Source of the DNA: Endomicrobium sp.
Lineage (GTDB): Bacteria > Elusimicrobiota > Endomicrobiia > Endomicrobiales > Endomicrobiaceae
Assembly (NCBI GenBank): GCA_031262585.1
Contig: JAISHK010000004.1
Location: forward strand, 124,001 to 188,000
Length of the DNA: 64,000 nt
Direction: 5' to 3'
Shown piece by piece: positions 10,605 through 20,110 of the stretch. Positions within the stretch are counted from its first letter, which is position 1; each line of letters opens with the position of its first letter. Under the pieces are notes generated by a model, which was given only the letters and a program-made list of their open reading frames with translations, was not told where the DNA came from and made no database searches. A program made the translations under genes and the position numbers.

Positions 10605-12338
10605 TTAATCCAAATACTCTCGCAATGACTTACTTCTACTAGGATGTCTTAATTTTCTCATAGCTTTCGCTTCAATCTGTCTAACTCTTTCTCTTGTAAC
10701 ACCAAACTTTTTGCCAACTTCTTCAAGTGTACTGGGATAGCCTACACCTATACCATACCTTAAACTTATAATTTCAGCTTCCCTTAAAGTTAAAGTATTT
10801 AAAACTTTTTCAAGTTCAAGTTGCAATCTGTATTGTTGTGTCTTTACCACAGGACTAGGACTATTTTGATCTTCTATAAAGTCTTCCAATCGCGAATCTT
10901 CTTCTTCGCCTACAGGTGTAGCTAGAGATACTGGCTCTTGCATCATCTTTAATATTCTTCTTACCCTATCAATTGAAAGTCTTAATACCTTTGAATATTC
11001 CTCTATTGTAGGTTCTCTTCCTATATCTTGCTGATATTTTTTCTTTACTTTCGTAAGTTTTGATATAAGCTCTTTCATATGAACGGGAATTCTAATAGTT
11101 CTAGCTTGATCTGCTATAGCACGATTAATAGATTGTCTTATCCACCATGTAGCATAAGTAGAAAACTTAAACCCCCTCTTCCATTCAAATTTTTCAACTG
11201 CTTTCGACAAACCCAAATTTCCTTCTTGAATTAAATCCGACAATTCCAAATTACTTATACCAATATGTTTTTTGGCAATTGAAACAACAAGTCTGAAATT
11301 TGCTTCAATAAGCTTCATTTTATCTCTATGTATAATATCTTCAAGCTCTCTAATTTTTCTATCAGTCTCAATCATTTCTTCTGTACTTATAACAAAACCT
11401 TCTTGCAAATTAGTTTTCTTTTCCAAAAGAAATTTCATTCTACTAATATCCTCAGCTACAACTTTTACAGAAGTATTAGTATATTTTTTAAAATCTGACG
11501 CAGAAATTTTACCAGATTCATAACTTTTAAAAAACAATTGAATTTTAGTCAAAGGTTTTTTATATTTACGCTCAAACCTTCTTAAATCATCTTTTATTTC
11601 ATTTAATTTTTGGGCAATAGTTTTAATTTTATTAATAAGTCTTTTAATTTTATCCTGATTAAGGTTAAGACCTACAATCAAATTAACAATTTCACACCGA
11701 AGAGTTTTAACTTTTTCTTCATAACGTTTCTTATTTTCTTTAGATAGTGATTTCGCTTTTAATTTCTCTTCGTAAGAATTTATAATCTTTTCAATATGAT
11801 TCATTTTTTTTACGGCCTTTTTTATCTTTACGCCCATGCCTCTTAACTGAGCTTTAGACTTTCTTCCTCTTGGCATCAATTCTTTAGTAGTCATTTCTTC
11901 CTGACTTATAAGAGTTTCCCAATTTCTTATTTCTTTTACAATGAGAGGTGACTCTAAAACTATAAGTTTTAATTTTTTCTCGTTTTCTCTTATATTCCTA
12001 GCAAGTTCTACTTCAACAGATCTTTCAAGCAAAGAAACTTTTGCCATCTCACTTAGATACATTCTAACCGGGTTTATATCCTCTTCATTATTCCCAATTT
12101 TTACAGATTGTTCTATTGCCACTCCATCGTTGTTCTTTTTAGCATTATTCACATCTAAAAACTGTTTTTTAGTATCTACTACCTTAATACCTAAATTCTC
12201 TAAAGTTATAAAAAAACTATCAATTTCTTCAACAACTACAAGGTCTTTTGGTAAGCTATCATTAATATCCTCATAAGTAAGATATCCTTGTTCTCTCCCA
12301 ATATTAATTAAATTTTGAAACAAGTCTTTTTTTGTCAT
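10605..12338 (-). CDS. rpoD: primary sigma factor RpoD (sigma-70/SigA)
   Basis: A 577-residue housekeeping sigma factor. Region 1.1 lies at residues 1-60; region 1.2 carries [14 protein letters not shown] [17 protein letters not shown] non-conserved, Lys-rich insert of roughly 200 residues follows. Regions 2.1-2.4 include [18 protein letters not shown] and [20 protein letters not shown]. Region 3 is present, and region 4 has [20 protein letters not shown]. The ATG lies one base after the dnaG stop, and its GGAG ribosome site is inside the end of dnaG, so it is coupled to dnaG. The near-consensus promoters in this window fit its specificity. Confidence 0.98.
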   Translation of the reverse strand: MTKKDLFQNLINIGREQGYLTYEDINDSLPKDLVVVEEIDSFFITLENLGIKVVDTKKQFLDVNNAKKNNDGVAIEQSVKIGNNEEDINPVRMYLSEMAKVSLLERSVEVELARNIRENEKKLKLIVLESPLIVKEIRNWETLISQEEMTTKELMPRGRKSKAQLRGMGVKIKKAVKKMNHIEKIINSYEEKLKAKSLSKENKKRYEEKVKTLRCEIVNLIVGLNLNQDKIKRLINKIKTIAQKLNEIKDDLRRFERKYKKPLTKIQLFFKSYESGKISASDFKKYTNTSVKVVAEDISRMKFLLEKKTNLQEGFVISTEEMIETDRKIRELEDIIHRDKMKLIEANFRLVVSIAKKHIGISNLELSDLIQEGNLGLSKAVEKFEWKRGFKFSTYATWWIRQSINRAIADQARTIRIPVHMKELISKLTKVKKKYQQDIGREPTIEEYSKVLRLSIDRVRRILKMMQEPVSLATPVGEEEDSRLEDFIEDQNSPSPVVKTQQYRLQLELEKVLNTLTLREAEIISLRYGIGVGYPSTLEEVGKKFGVTRERVRQIEAKAMRKLRHPSRSKSLREYLD

Positions 12339-12339
12339 G

Positions 12340-14097
12340 TCATTTCTCCGAACCTTTGATAAAAACCATCAATTTTTTATATTCTTCGAATATTCGTATG
12401 TCCTCTTTCTTTTTGCCTTCACTCATCAAAATAATTTCTTTTTTAAGTTCTTGACTTTTCTTTCTTAACATATCAAATTCTATATCTTTTAAAATAGTCC
12501 TTAAAGCTTCTTCAACATTGCTATACTCTATTGCATTTAATGTAAGTTTAGAAAACCAAATTCCATCTTCCTCAGACAACTTATTCAATATCGCCCCATT
12601 GCTCAAACCTGAGCGCAATAAATTAAAAATATTTTTACATCTCATATCGCTAAAACTATCTTCAGAAACATTATTAACATAATTTTTGTTATATATAATA
12701 AGATTTAAAAGGATTTCCTCTAGTGACAAAATACTTCTTTTCTTATTTACAACAACATCATTTGCCGAAATCTTTAAATTATTAGCATAACACTTTTGTA
12801 ATTTCAATTTATTTTTAAACTCTAACCAAATACTTTCTTCATCAAGCTCTAAACATTGAGCAATATTTTTTATCCAATCTCGTTGAATTATAAAATTAGA
12901 AGTCCTACACACAAAATCTAAAAGATTTGAGACCGCCTTCGCTTTCATTTCAGAAGAAACTTTTTTATCATTTGAAAATAATTTACCACATACTCTTGCA
13001 ATCATAAAATCTATAGCACTTTTTGAACTATCATTAAGAAGCTTTAAAAAATTTTCTCTGCCTTTTTTATTCAAATATTCATCAGCATCAACATTTTCAG
13101 GTAAGCTAGATACTCTAACTTCTATGTTATTTTCAATCAAAATTTCAAGAGATCTTTGTGTGGCCATACGTCCTGCCTCATCTGAATCAAAAAGCAATGT
13201 TACCATATCAGAATATCTTGCAATCAATTTTGCATGATTGTAAGTAAACGCCGTACCAAGAGTTGCAACTGCTCCACTTATTCCAAACTGACAAGGAATA
13301 ACAACATCCATATATCCTTCAAGAATTATTAATTTCTTTCCTTTGCGCAAATCAGGCAATGTTTGAAATAAACCATAAAGATTTGATGATTTTGAATAAA
13401 CAATTGTTTCCGGCGTATTTAAATATTTGGGGGTTTGATTTATAATAGTTCTCCCTCCAAACGCTATAATTCTTCCCTGAATATCAAATATAGGAAAAAC
13501 AACTCTTTCAGACATATATTCAAAAAGAAACCCTTTCTCAGTTTTAGTTATTAATCCAGTTTTTAAAAGATGCTCTTCACTATATCCTTTTTTTGAAGCA
13601 AATCGAAAAAGTTGTTCTTTAGGAGCGAAACCTATTTTAAACTTTCTCAAAGTTTCATAACGTACCCCACGTTTTTCAAGATAATCTCTTGCTTTTCTAC
13701 CATCCGCAGTTTCAAGCAAGCATTTATGATAAAACAAAGCAACCATTTCCAAAATTTCAAAAAGTTTTTCTTTTTCAGATTTTTTTATAACATCTTGTTT
13801 TGTTTCCTGAATTTCTATATTCGCCCTTTTAGCGAGTTTCTTTATTGCTTCTATCCAAGAAACTTTATCTGAAAGCATTACAAATTTAAAAACATCCCCA
13901 ACAACATTACATCCAAAACACCTAAAAATACCTTTTTCTGAACTTACTACAAAGGACGGAATTTTCTCATCATGAAAGGGACAACATACCTTCCAATTGC
14001 GACCAACTCTTTTCAAATTAGGCAAATATTCTCTTATTACTGACCCTATATCATTTGAACTTCGCACTCTTTCAATTACATCTTCTGATATAGTCAT
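12340..14097 (-). CDS. dnaG: DNA primase DnaG
   Basis: A 585-residue primase that makes RNA primers at the replication fork with DnaB. The zinc finger near residue 38 reads [17 protein letters not shown] (C-H-C-C type). The TOPRIM core has ILEGYMDV and the metal-binding DSDEAG. The C-terminal helicase-interacting part is present and ends [11 protein letters not shown]. It starts one base after the nif3-like stop and ends one base before rpoD, forming a tight rpsU-nif3-dnaG-rpoD run comparable to the macromolecular synthesis operon. Confidence 0.97.
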   Translation of the reverse strand: MTISEDVIERVRSSNDIGSVIREYLPNLKRVGRNWKVCCPFHDEKIPSFVVSSEKGIFRCFGCNVVGDVFKFVMLSDKVSWIEAIKKLAKRANIEIQETKQDVIKKSEKEKLFEILEMVALFYHKCLLETADGRKARDYLEKRGVRYETLRKFKIGFAPKEQLFRFASKKGYSEEHLLKTGLITKTEKGFLFEYMSERVVFPIFDIQGRIIAFGGRTIINQTPKYLNTPETIVYSKSSNLYGLFQTLPDLRKGKKLIILEGYMDVVIPCQFGISGAVATLGTAFTYNHAKLIARYSDMVTLLFDSDEAGRMATQRSLEILIENNIEVRVSSLPENVDADEYLNKKGRENFLKLLNDSSKSAIDFMIARVCGKLFSNDKKVSSEMKAKAVSNLLDFVCRTSNFIIQRDWIKNIAQCLELDEESIWLEFKNKLKLQKCYANNLKISANDVVVNKKRSILSLEEILLNLIIYNKNYVNNVSEDSFSDMRCKNIFNLLRSGLSNGAILNKLSEEDGIWFSKLTLNAIEYSNVEEALRTILKDIEFDMLRKKSQELKKEIILMSEGKKKEDIRIFEEYKKLMVFIKGSEK

Positions 14098-14098
14098 T

Positions 14099-15058
14099 TT
14101 ATCTTCTAAATCTTCTAAAACCTGAACATTCTATGAATTCGAACTTTTCAGTAGATTTTTTTTCTAATTTATCAAAAAGCAAATTCATACCTAAATTATC
14201 AGAGGAAATATGACCTGCTAAAATAATATTAATATGATACTTTTCTATTTCTTTAACACTTTCAGGACTTAAATGCATTGTAATTATTGTTCCGATACCA
14301 GCATTTGCAAGTCTCTCAAAAGATTGAATAGGGCATTCAGCTCCACCGGTCATATCTACAAAAACTTTTCCACATTTTGAATAATCATTTCCATTTAAAA
14401 TAAAAGGAGCATGCCCTATCTTTATCGCATGTTGATACTCGGGATACTTATTTAACAAATCAACTATTTCCCTTAGATATGTAGGATTTAATAAACTTAT
14501 CTCTTTTTGTAAAAACGAAGCCACTTGATTATCTGCAACAGTATGAGCTATCATAAGTGGTATATTTAAAATTCTTGCAACATCATAAATCCTTTCATTA
14601 TTCTTAGGAAAAATACTATTTTGAACTTCTTTCATTCTATTAGAAACAATTTTTTCGGTAATATTTATAGGAATACCATGATTACTTAAAATATCAGCTT
14701 GCATGCCTATAACACTATAAAATGTAGAATAAGCATATCCTTCAGGATGATGTGCTATAACTAAATCTATATTCTTACTTGAACTCATAAGATATTTGGC
14801 AAGTAAAAGTTCTTGTGTCTCAATATCTATACCAACCATAATTGATCTAACATCAATATTTGCATCTCCATACAAAATTCTTGAATCATAATAAGGATTC
14901 GTAAGGCTCTCTATATCATAACTTTCTTTTTGCTTATCTGAAAGAACATCATATTCTTTCTTGCGTCTTAATAGCTCATCCTCAACAACACGCACACCTC
15001 TAGGATCCGCCTCCATTCCTTCCCTAATAAATATTTTATACACATCTTCTAATTTCAT
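14099..15058 (-). CDS. Nif3-like dinuclear metal protein (DUF34)
   Basis: A member of the NIF3/YbgI family of hexameric dinuclear-metal proteins. Metal ligands are visible in AHHPEG and in AGHISSDNLGMN near the C-terminus, with an acidic/His segment near HLSPESV. Biochemical role is uncertain; GTP cyclohydrolase I type 2 is a common but doubtful label. I chose the ATG at 15058 (MKLEDVYKIF) because GGAAAG lies about 8 bases upstream; a TTG at 15079 would add seven residues. The start is immediately preceded by an 11-bp hairpin. Nif3-like genes often sit next to dnaG/rpoD in diverse bacteria. Confidence 0.88.
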   Translation of the reverse strand: MKLEDVYKIFIREGMEADPRGVRVVEDELLRRKKEYDVLSDKQKESYDIESLTNPYYDSRILYGDANIDVRSIMVGIDIETQELLLAKYLMSSSKNIDLVIAHHPEGYAYSTFYSVIGMQADILSNHGIPINITEKIVSNRMKEVQNSIFPKNNERIYDVARILNIPLMIAHTVADNQVASFLQKEISLLNPTYLREIVDLLNKYPEYQHAIKIGHAPFILNGNDYSKCGKVFVDMTGGAECPIQSFERLANAGIGTIITMHLSPESVKEIEKYHINIILAGHISSDNLGMNLLFDKLEKKSTEKFEFIECSGFRRFRR

Positions 15059-15071
15059 AATACTTTCTTTC

Positions 15072-15097
15072 CGAAACAAAAAAGAATTTTTGTTTCG
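15072..15097 (-). promoter_or_regulatory. hairpin between rpsU and nif3, possible attenuator
   Basis: CGAAACAAAAA (15072-15082), loop AGAA, TTTTTGTTTCG (15087-15097): a perfect 11-bp stem. On the transcribed strand it ends directly at the GGAAAG ribosome site of the nif3-like gene. In E. coli a terminator separates rpsU from dnaG and sets unequal expression; this may be an analogue or an RNA-processing site. Confidence 0.5.
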
Positions 15098-15126
15098 TAA
15101 TAAACTAAAACAACCTCTCCATATTT

Positions 15127-15336
15127 CTATCTACTAGACCATCTGCTATCTTTAAGCATTTTACGGCGAATCTTTCTTTTCACTTCAGCAAGTTTTTCCT
15201 TTTTCAAAACACTCGGTGGCTTATAAAACTCACGCTTTTTTATTTCTTGCATTACCCCATTTCTTTCGCATTCTCTTTTAAAACGTCTAATAGCATCCTC
15301 TATAGACTCTCCTTCTCGTACTCTAACATTTACCAT
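15127..15336 (-). CDS. rpsU: 30S ribosomal protein S21
   Basis: A 69-residue basic protein with the family start MVNVRVREGESIEDAIRRFKR and a C-terminal arginine/lysine-rich tail. It binds the platform of the small subunit near the anti-Shine-Dalgarno helix. An AAAGGTGGTG ribosome site precedes the ATG. It lies 33 bases downstream of the HIT gene and upstream of the nif3-dnaG-rpoD block. Confidence 0.97.
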   Translation of the reverse strand: MVNVRVREGESIEDAIRRFKRECERNGVMQEIKKREFYKPPSVLKKEKLAEVKRKIRRKMLKDSRWSSR

Positions 15337-15369
15337 TTTTCTAAAACACCACCTTTTTTAAAAGATTAA

Positions 15370-15717
15370 TCACCCAGGAGGCCATCTAAAAGAACGACCT
15401 CCAAGAAGATGATAATGTAAATGTAAAACCGTTTGGCCACCTTCTACACCACAATTATTTATCAAGCGAAATCCGTTTTTTAGTTCAGAGAATTGTTTCG
15501 CTATTCTTGACACAGTAACCTGAATATGTCCCAATACTTTTTCATTTTCAACAGAAATAACACTTAGACTCGTTATATGTTTTTTAGGAATAATAATTAC
15601 ATGAACTGGAGCCTGAGGATTTATGTCTTTGAAAGCAAAAACACTTTCGTCTTCATAAACTTTTTGAGACAAAAGTTCATTTTTCACTATTTTACAAAAG
15701 ATACAATTTTTTAACAT
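15370..15717 (-). CDS. HIT-family (HinT-like) nucleotide hydrolase
   Basis: A 115-residue histidine-triad protein. It opens CIFCKIVKNEL and ends with the triad VLHLHYHLLGG (HxHxHxx). HinT proteins hydrolyse purine phosphoramidates and aminoacyl-AMP. No good ribosome site precedes the ATG, so initiation may be weak or use a short leader. It is the first gene of the rpsU-nif3-dnaG-rpoD transcript. Confidence 0.93.
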   Translation of the reverse strand: MLKNCIFCKIVKNELLSQKVYEDESVFAFKDINPQAPVHVIIIPKKHITSLSVISVENEKVLGHIQVTVSRIAKQFSELKNGFRLINNCGVEGGQTVLHLHYHLLGGRSFRWPPG

Positions 15718-15753
15718 TTGAAACTCAATCGTTCTAAGTATTGACTTAGAGGA

Positions 15754-15782
15754 ATTGTATCATATTTTTCAAATAATTTCAA
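15754..15782 (-). promoter_or_regulatory. promoter of the hit-rpsU-nif3-dnaG-rpoD operon
   Basis: On the minus strand TTGAAA (15782-15777), 17 bases, TACAAT (15759-15754), ending 36 bases before the HIT start codon. Confidence 0.6.
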
Positions 15783-15849
15783 AACTATAATCTAACAATT
15801 TATTTTGGATTTTTTATTACTAAAAGGAAAGTAAAATAAGTTTTTTATA

Positions 15850-17235
15850 TCAAACATATTTATCCCGAATACCGTTATCTATATCTTTAAAAAACTTTTC
15901 TAATATATTTACACTCTTATTATCAAGGGTAATTTTATGTTTTTCAATTAACTTACAACCCAGTTCTTTTACATCAGCATCTGCAAAATCTTTTAAAAAT
16001 TCTTTGAACGTCACTAAAGCATTTATATCACATATACGCTTTATTTGACCAGGTTTTGCCAAATCCATAAATCTTTTCCCTGTTCTATTTTTGCGATAAC
16101 ACGCAGCACAAAAGCTAGGAATAAACCCTTTTACAATCAAAGCTTTAACCACTTCGTTTAAACTTCTTTGATCATTTATGCTAAACTGTCTTTCCAATTT
16201 ATCATTATGTACAGAATTCTCTTCATATCCACCAGGTGTCACTTTTGATTCAGCACTTATTTGCGAAACACCTAAATTTATAAGAATGTCTCTGAATTTT
16301 GCAGTTTCTCTTGTTGATACTATTATTCCAGTATAAGGAACCGAAAGTCTTAAAACAGAAACTATTTTTTTAAATTCTTCATCTTTAACTAGATAATCAG
16401 GTTTCGACGCATAATCGGAACCTGGAGCAGGTTCAATACGTGGTATTGAAATAGTATGTGGACCAACTCCATAAGTTTTCTCCAAATGTTCTATATGCAT
16501 AAGCATTGCAAGAATTTCAAAATTAGGATCATAAAGTCCAAGCAAAGGTCCTATACCTACATCATCAATACCAGCCTTAAATGCATTATCCACACCATTC
16601 AAACGATTATCTGGATCTGTTTTTGCTCCTGCAACATGTAATTTTCTATATGTTTGTTCATGATATGTTTCTTGGAATATCTGATATGTTCCTATACCTA
16701 TATCTCTTAATTTCTTAAAATGTTCAACACTCATAGGAGCAACATTTATATTAACTCTTTTTATTTTATTACATTTATATTCTGCACTATAAATAGCTTT
16801 AACCGCACCTATATAATAATTTATATTTTCTTCTGATGATCCCATTTCGCCGGCAACCATTAAAATTCGTTTATGCCCTCTTCCTAAAAGTATTTCAGTT
16901 TGCTGTTTTATTTCTTGAAAAGTAAGCTTTTTCCTTACAGTTACTTTATTATTTGATGCAAAACCACAGTATACACAGCTATTTGAGCACAAATTGCTTA
17001 TATATAAAGGAACAAATATAACAACACGATTTCCATATATTGTCCTTTTTACATAAGAAGCAGATTCATAAATTTTTTGGAGAACAATGTCATCCTTTAC
17101 CATTAAAAGCTTAGCAGATTCTTCAAGACTAAGTCTTTTAAGTTGTTTTGCTTTTACTATAATTTCATCAACTTCTTTTTCTGTGACTTTCAATTTAAGC
17201 AAAGAATTAATTTTCATCTCATCAATATATTTCAA
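15850..17235 (-). CDS. hydG: [FeFe]-hydrogenase maturase HydG (tyrosine lyase)
   Basis: A 461-residue radical-SAM enzyme of the ThiH/HydG group. CSNSCVYCGF holds the SAM-binding CxxxCxxC cluster. The C-terminal CAACYRKNRTGKRFM followed 22 residues later by a Cys (KRICDINA) is the auxiliary-cluster motif that separates HydG from ThiH. HydG splits tyrosine to supply CO and cyanide for the H-cluster of [FeFe]-hydrogenase. The start is a TTG with GGAAGGG upstream (ATG at 17217 is an alternative). It lies 35 bases behind thrS. The partners HydE and HydF and the hydrogenase are not in the window. Confidence 0.92.
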   Translation of the reverse strand: MKYIDEMKINSLLKLKVTEKEVDEIIVKAKQLKRLSLEESAKLLMVKDDIVLQKIYESASYVKRTIYGNRVVIFVPLYISNLCSNSCVYCGFASNNKVTVRKKLTFQEIKQQTEILLGRGHKRILMVAGEMGSSEENINYYIGAVKAIYSAEYKCNKIKRVNINVAPMSVEHFKKLRDIGIGTYQIFQETYHEQTYRKLHVAGAKTDPDNRLNGVDNAFKAGIDDVGIGPLLGLYDPNFEILAMLMHIEHLEKTYGVGPHTISIPRIEPAPGSDYASKPDYLVKDEEFKKIVSVLRLSVPYTGIIVSTRETAKFRDILINLGVSQISAESKVTPGGYEENSVHNDKLERQFSINDQRSLNEVVKALIVKGFIPSFCAACYRKNRTGKRFMDLAKPGQIKRICDINALVTFKEFLKDFADADVKELGCKLIEKHKITLDNKSVNILEKFFKDIDNGIRDKYV

Positions 17236-17270
17236 TTTATACCCTTCCTTTAAACATATTTATATAATCA

Positions 17271-19010
17271 TTACAATTCATTAATACCAGGTTTATTTTT
17301 TTCATTTATAATAGAAATAAACTTGTCAATTTTCATAAAACCTAAATTTTTATTACCTCTCACTCTTACAGCTACTGAATTTGCTTCCTTTTCTTTATTA
17401 CCAACAACAAGTATATATGGAATTTTTTGCATAGCATTATCTCTTATCTTATGAGCAATTTTTTCATTTCTATCATCAAAAACTACTCTTATATTATTAT
17501 TTTTTAATTTTTCTTTTAATTCTTTACAATAACCACGCTGTTGCTCATCTATATTAGCTATCACAACTTGTACAGGAGCAATCCAAACTGGCAAAATACC
17601 CGCATAATGCTCCAAAAGCACACCTATAAATCTTTCTAAAGAACCAAATAAAGCTCTATGAATCATATACGGTCTTGCCTTCTCTCCATTTAAATTAACA
17701 TAAGAAATATCGAATCTTTCAGGAAGATTAAAATCAAATTGTATAGTTGAACACTGCCATAATCTTCCAATAGCATCTTTTATTTTTATATCAATCTTCG
17801 GTCCATAAAAAGCACCACCACCTTCATCTATTTGATAATTAAAACCTGTCTTTTTCAAGGCATTTTCAATTGATTTTTGTGCTTTATGCCAATCTTCTAC
17901 TTTCCCTACACATTTTCTCTCAGGCTTTGTTGCAAGATAAATTTCATAATCCATAAAACCAAATGTCTTAAGGCAATTTACAGCCATATTAAACACCATT
18001 AATATCTCTTCTTCCAACTGTTGTGGAGTAACAATAATATGTCCATCATCTTGTGTAAAGCCTCTTACACGTAATAATCCATACAAAACTCCAGATTTTT
18101 CAAATCTATAAACCGTTCCAAGCTCTGCATATTTTATCGGAAGCTCCCTATAAGAATGAAGTTTTGTCTTATACACCATTAAATGCATAGGACAATTCAT
18201 TGGTTTTACACGATATGATTTTCCTTCCATTTCCATTGGAGCATACATACTATCAGAATAGGTTTGTAAATGTTGACTTATTCCAAAAAGTCTTTCACTT
18301 GCAACATGAGGTGTAAACAAAAGACTATATCCATTTTCAATATGAAAATTTTTCCAGTATGTTTCAATAATATTTCTTAAAATGGCACCTTTGGGATGCC
18401 AAAGGATCAATCCCACACCTACAGTTTCGTCAATACTAAATAAATCTAAATCTTTGCCAATTTTTCTGTGATCTCTTTTTCTGACTTCTTCAATCTTTAT
18501 TAAATAATTTTCCATGTCCTTTTCAGTAAAAAATGCTGTTCCATAAATCCTTTGCAGTTGTTCTCTAGAAGAATCACCTCTCCAATAAGCACCTGCAACC
18601 GAAAGAAGTTTAAAATATTTTAGATCTTTAGTTGAAGCTATATGAGGTCCTTTACACAAATCAACAAAATTTCCAGACTTATATACACTTACTTTTTCTC
18701 CAGCAATTTGTGAAATTATTTCGACTTTGTATTTCTCACCTTTTCTCTTAAAATCTTCAATAGCTTCATCTTTTGACATCAAATAACGTTCAAAGGGATG
18801 ATTTTCTTCTATTATTTCTCTCATTTTCTCTTCTATTTTTACTAAATCGTCTGGCGTAAAAGATTCAGCTCTATCAAAATCATAATAAAATCCACTCTCT
18901 ATAGATGGGCCTATTGCAATTTTGGTGCCTGGAAAAAGCTCTGTAACAGCCGAGGCCATTATATGTGCTGCTGAATGTCTTAAAGTACCTAACGATCTTT
19001 GTTTTTCCAT
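17271..19010 (-). CDS. thrS: threonyl-tRNA synthetase, form without TGS domain
   Basis: A 579-residue class II synthetase. The protein begins directly at the editing domain (LRHSAAHIMASAV; later LCKGPH), so the roughly 60-residue N-terminal TGS domain of E. coli ThrS is absent. Catalytic motif 1-3 regions follow (VKPMNCPMHLMVYK with the zinc Cys, RVRGFTQDDGHI, MIHRALFGSLERF), then the anticodon-binding domain (PVQVVIANI..). Forms of about 570-580 residues without TGS exist in several phyla, so this is likely ancestral and not a recent truncation. An AAGGGG ribosome site lies upstream of the ATG. hydG follows in the same direction. Confidence 0.96.
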   Translation of the reverse strand: MEKQRSLGTLRHSAAHIMASAVTELFPGTKIAIGPSIESGFYYDFDRAESFTPDDLVKIEEKMREIIEENHPFERYLMSKDEAIEDFKRKGEKYKVEIISQIAGEKVSVYKSGNFVDLCKGPHIASTKDLKYFKLLSVAGAYWRGDSSREQLQRIYGTAFFTEKDMENYLIKIEEVRKRDHRKIGKDLDLFSIDETVGVGLILWHPKGAILRNIIETYWKNFHIENGYSLLFTPHVASERLFGISQHLQTYSDSMYAPMEMEGKSYRVKPMNCPMHLMVYKTKLHSYRELPIKYAELGTVYRFEKSGVLYGLLRVRGFTQDDGHIIVTPQQLEEEILMVFNMAVNCLKTFGFMDYEIYLATKPERKCVGKVEDWHKAQKSIENALKKTGFNYQIDEGGGAFYGPKIDIKIKDAIGRLWQCSTIQFDFNLPERFDISYVNLNGEKARPYMIHRALFGSLERFIGVLLEHYAGILPVWIAPVQVVIANIDEQQRGYCKELKEKLKNNNIRVVFDDRNEKIAHKIRDNAMQKIPYILVVGNKEKEANSVAVRVRGNKNLGFMKIDKFISIINEKNKPGINEL

Positions 19011-19327
19011 TTCATTTACCAGCCCCTTTTAATTATTTTATTTTATAATTATACAACATTTGTCAATAAATTTTATTTAATCGCAAATCTTTCTATTAAA
19101 TTTTTAATTTACACGAATAAAAATTTTATGATATATTAAAGCAATACTAATTAGAAATTAAGTTTTAACTTTTTTATATTAAATCCATCAATTATTTTAT
19201 AAAACTTTGCAAGAAGAATTAAATCTCATAACTATCATGAAGTCATCATGAATAATCTCCTAGAAAATATAAGAATTTTATAATTTCTTTTAATTATTTT
19301 TAAAGCTTTTTTATTCGTAGGCTTATT
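19011..19327. other. short AT-rich gap before thiG remnant
   Basis: Contains the thrS leader on the minus strand and nothing else I can name. A thiS gene often precedes thiG, but no ThiS-like fragment was convincing. Confidence 0.4.
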
Positions 19328-20110
19328 ATGAATAATGATATTTTAAACATTGCTGATATGAAACTTGAAAGCAAAATTGGGAGCGGAGAATTTTCCAATC
19401 ATAGAATTATACTCCAGCTTGAAGCTTCTATGGCACAAGTTATAACTGTACCAGTAAGAAGACTTTTTAAAATCCTAAAAAAAATATTTTAAATTACATG
19501 CCTAAAAATATACAAATAATACCAAATATTTTCGGTGCAAGAGACAAAACCGAAACAGTAAGGATAGCACACACATTGCTAGAAGTTTAACTAAAACAGA
19601 TTTAATTAAAATAGAAATAATAAATGACAATAAATATCTTTTGCCGGATAATTATCAAACCGCAAGCGCGTGTGAAATTCTAACAAAAAAAGGTTTTAAA
19701 GTATTTGCTTACATGAATGCCGATTTATATGCGGTAAGAGATATGCAAAATGCCGGAGCAACTGCAATTATGCCACTAGAGTCCCTATAGAAATAAAGGA
19801 CCAAAAACAAAAGAAATGGTAAAAATTTTAATAGAAGAATAAGATACACATAATAGTTGACGCAGGAATAGGCAAACCATCTGACGTGTGGTAAATACCT
19901 GGAATTAGGTTGTGCAGCTGTCATGATAAATACTTCCATTTCTTAAAGTCAAAATCCAACTCTAATGACTGCATCTTTCAAAAATGCAGTAAATTGCAGG
20001 AAAAAAGCATTTTTAGCAAAATTAAATACTATGTCAATCAAGCTAAAGCCTCATCTCAACTGACAGGTTTTTTAAGAAACGAGAATGCTTTTAAATACAC
20101 ATTTGTTTAA
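19328..20110 (+). pseudogene. thiG: thiG (thiazole synthase) pseudogene
   Basis: Nearly full-length but broken ThiG. It starts MNNDILNIADMKLESKIGSG (normally the LxIGxxxFxSRLxxGTGK opening) and continues in shifting frames through PNIFGARDKTETVRIAH, LIKIEIINDNKYLLPD (with the Schiff-base Lys region), GFKVFAYMNAD, NAGATAIMPL, IIVDAGIGKPSDV, LGCAAVMINTSIS, and the family-typical end KASSQLTGFLRN. Stops and several frameshifts (for example after RRLFKILKKIF at about 19491) make it non-functional. ThiG forms the thiazole ring of thiamine. Because most motifs survive, the loss looks comparatively recent. Confidence 0.92.

Noticed and set aside
19040..19070. TTGACA and TATAAT near the thrS start.
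   Set aside because: The two boxes are only about 7 bases apart, so they cannot form one promoter; the true thrS promoter is unresolved.
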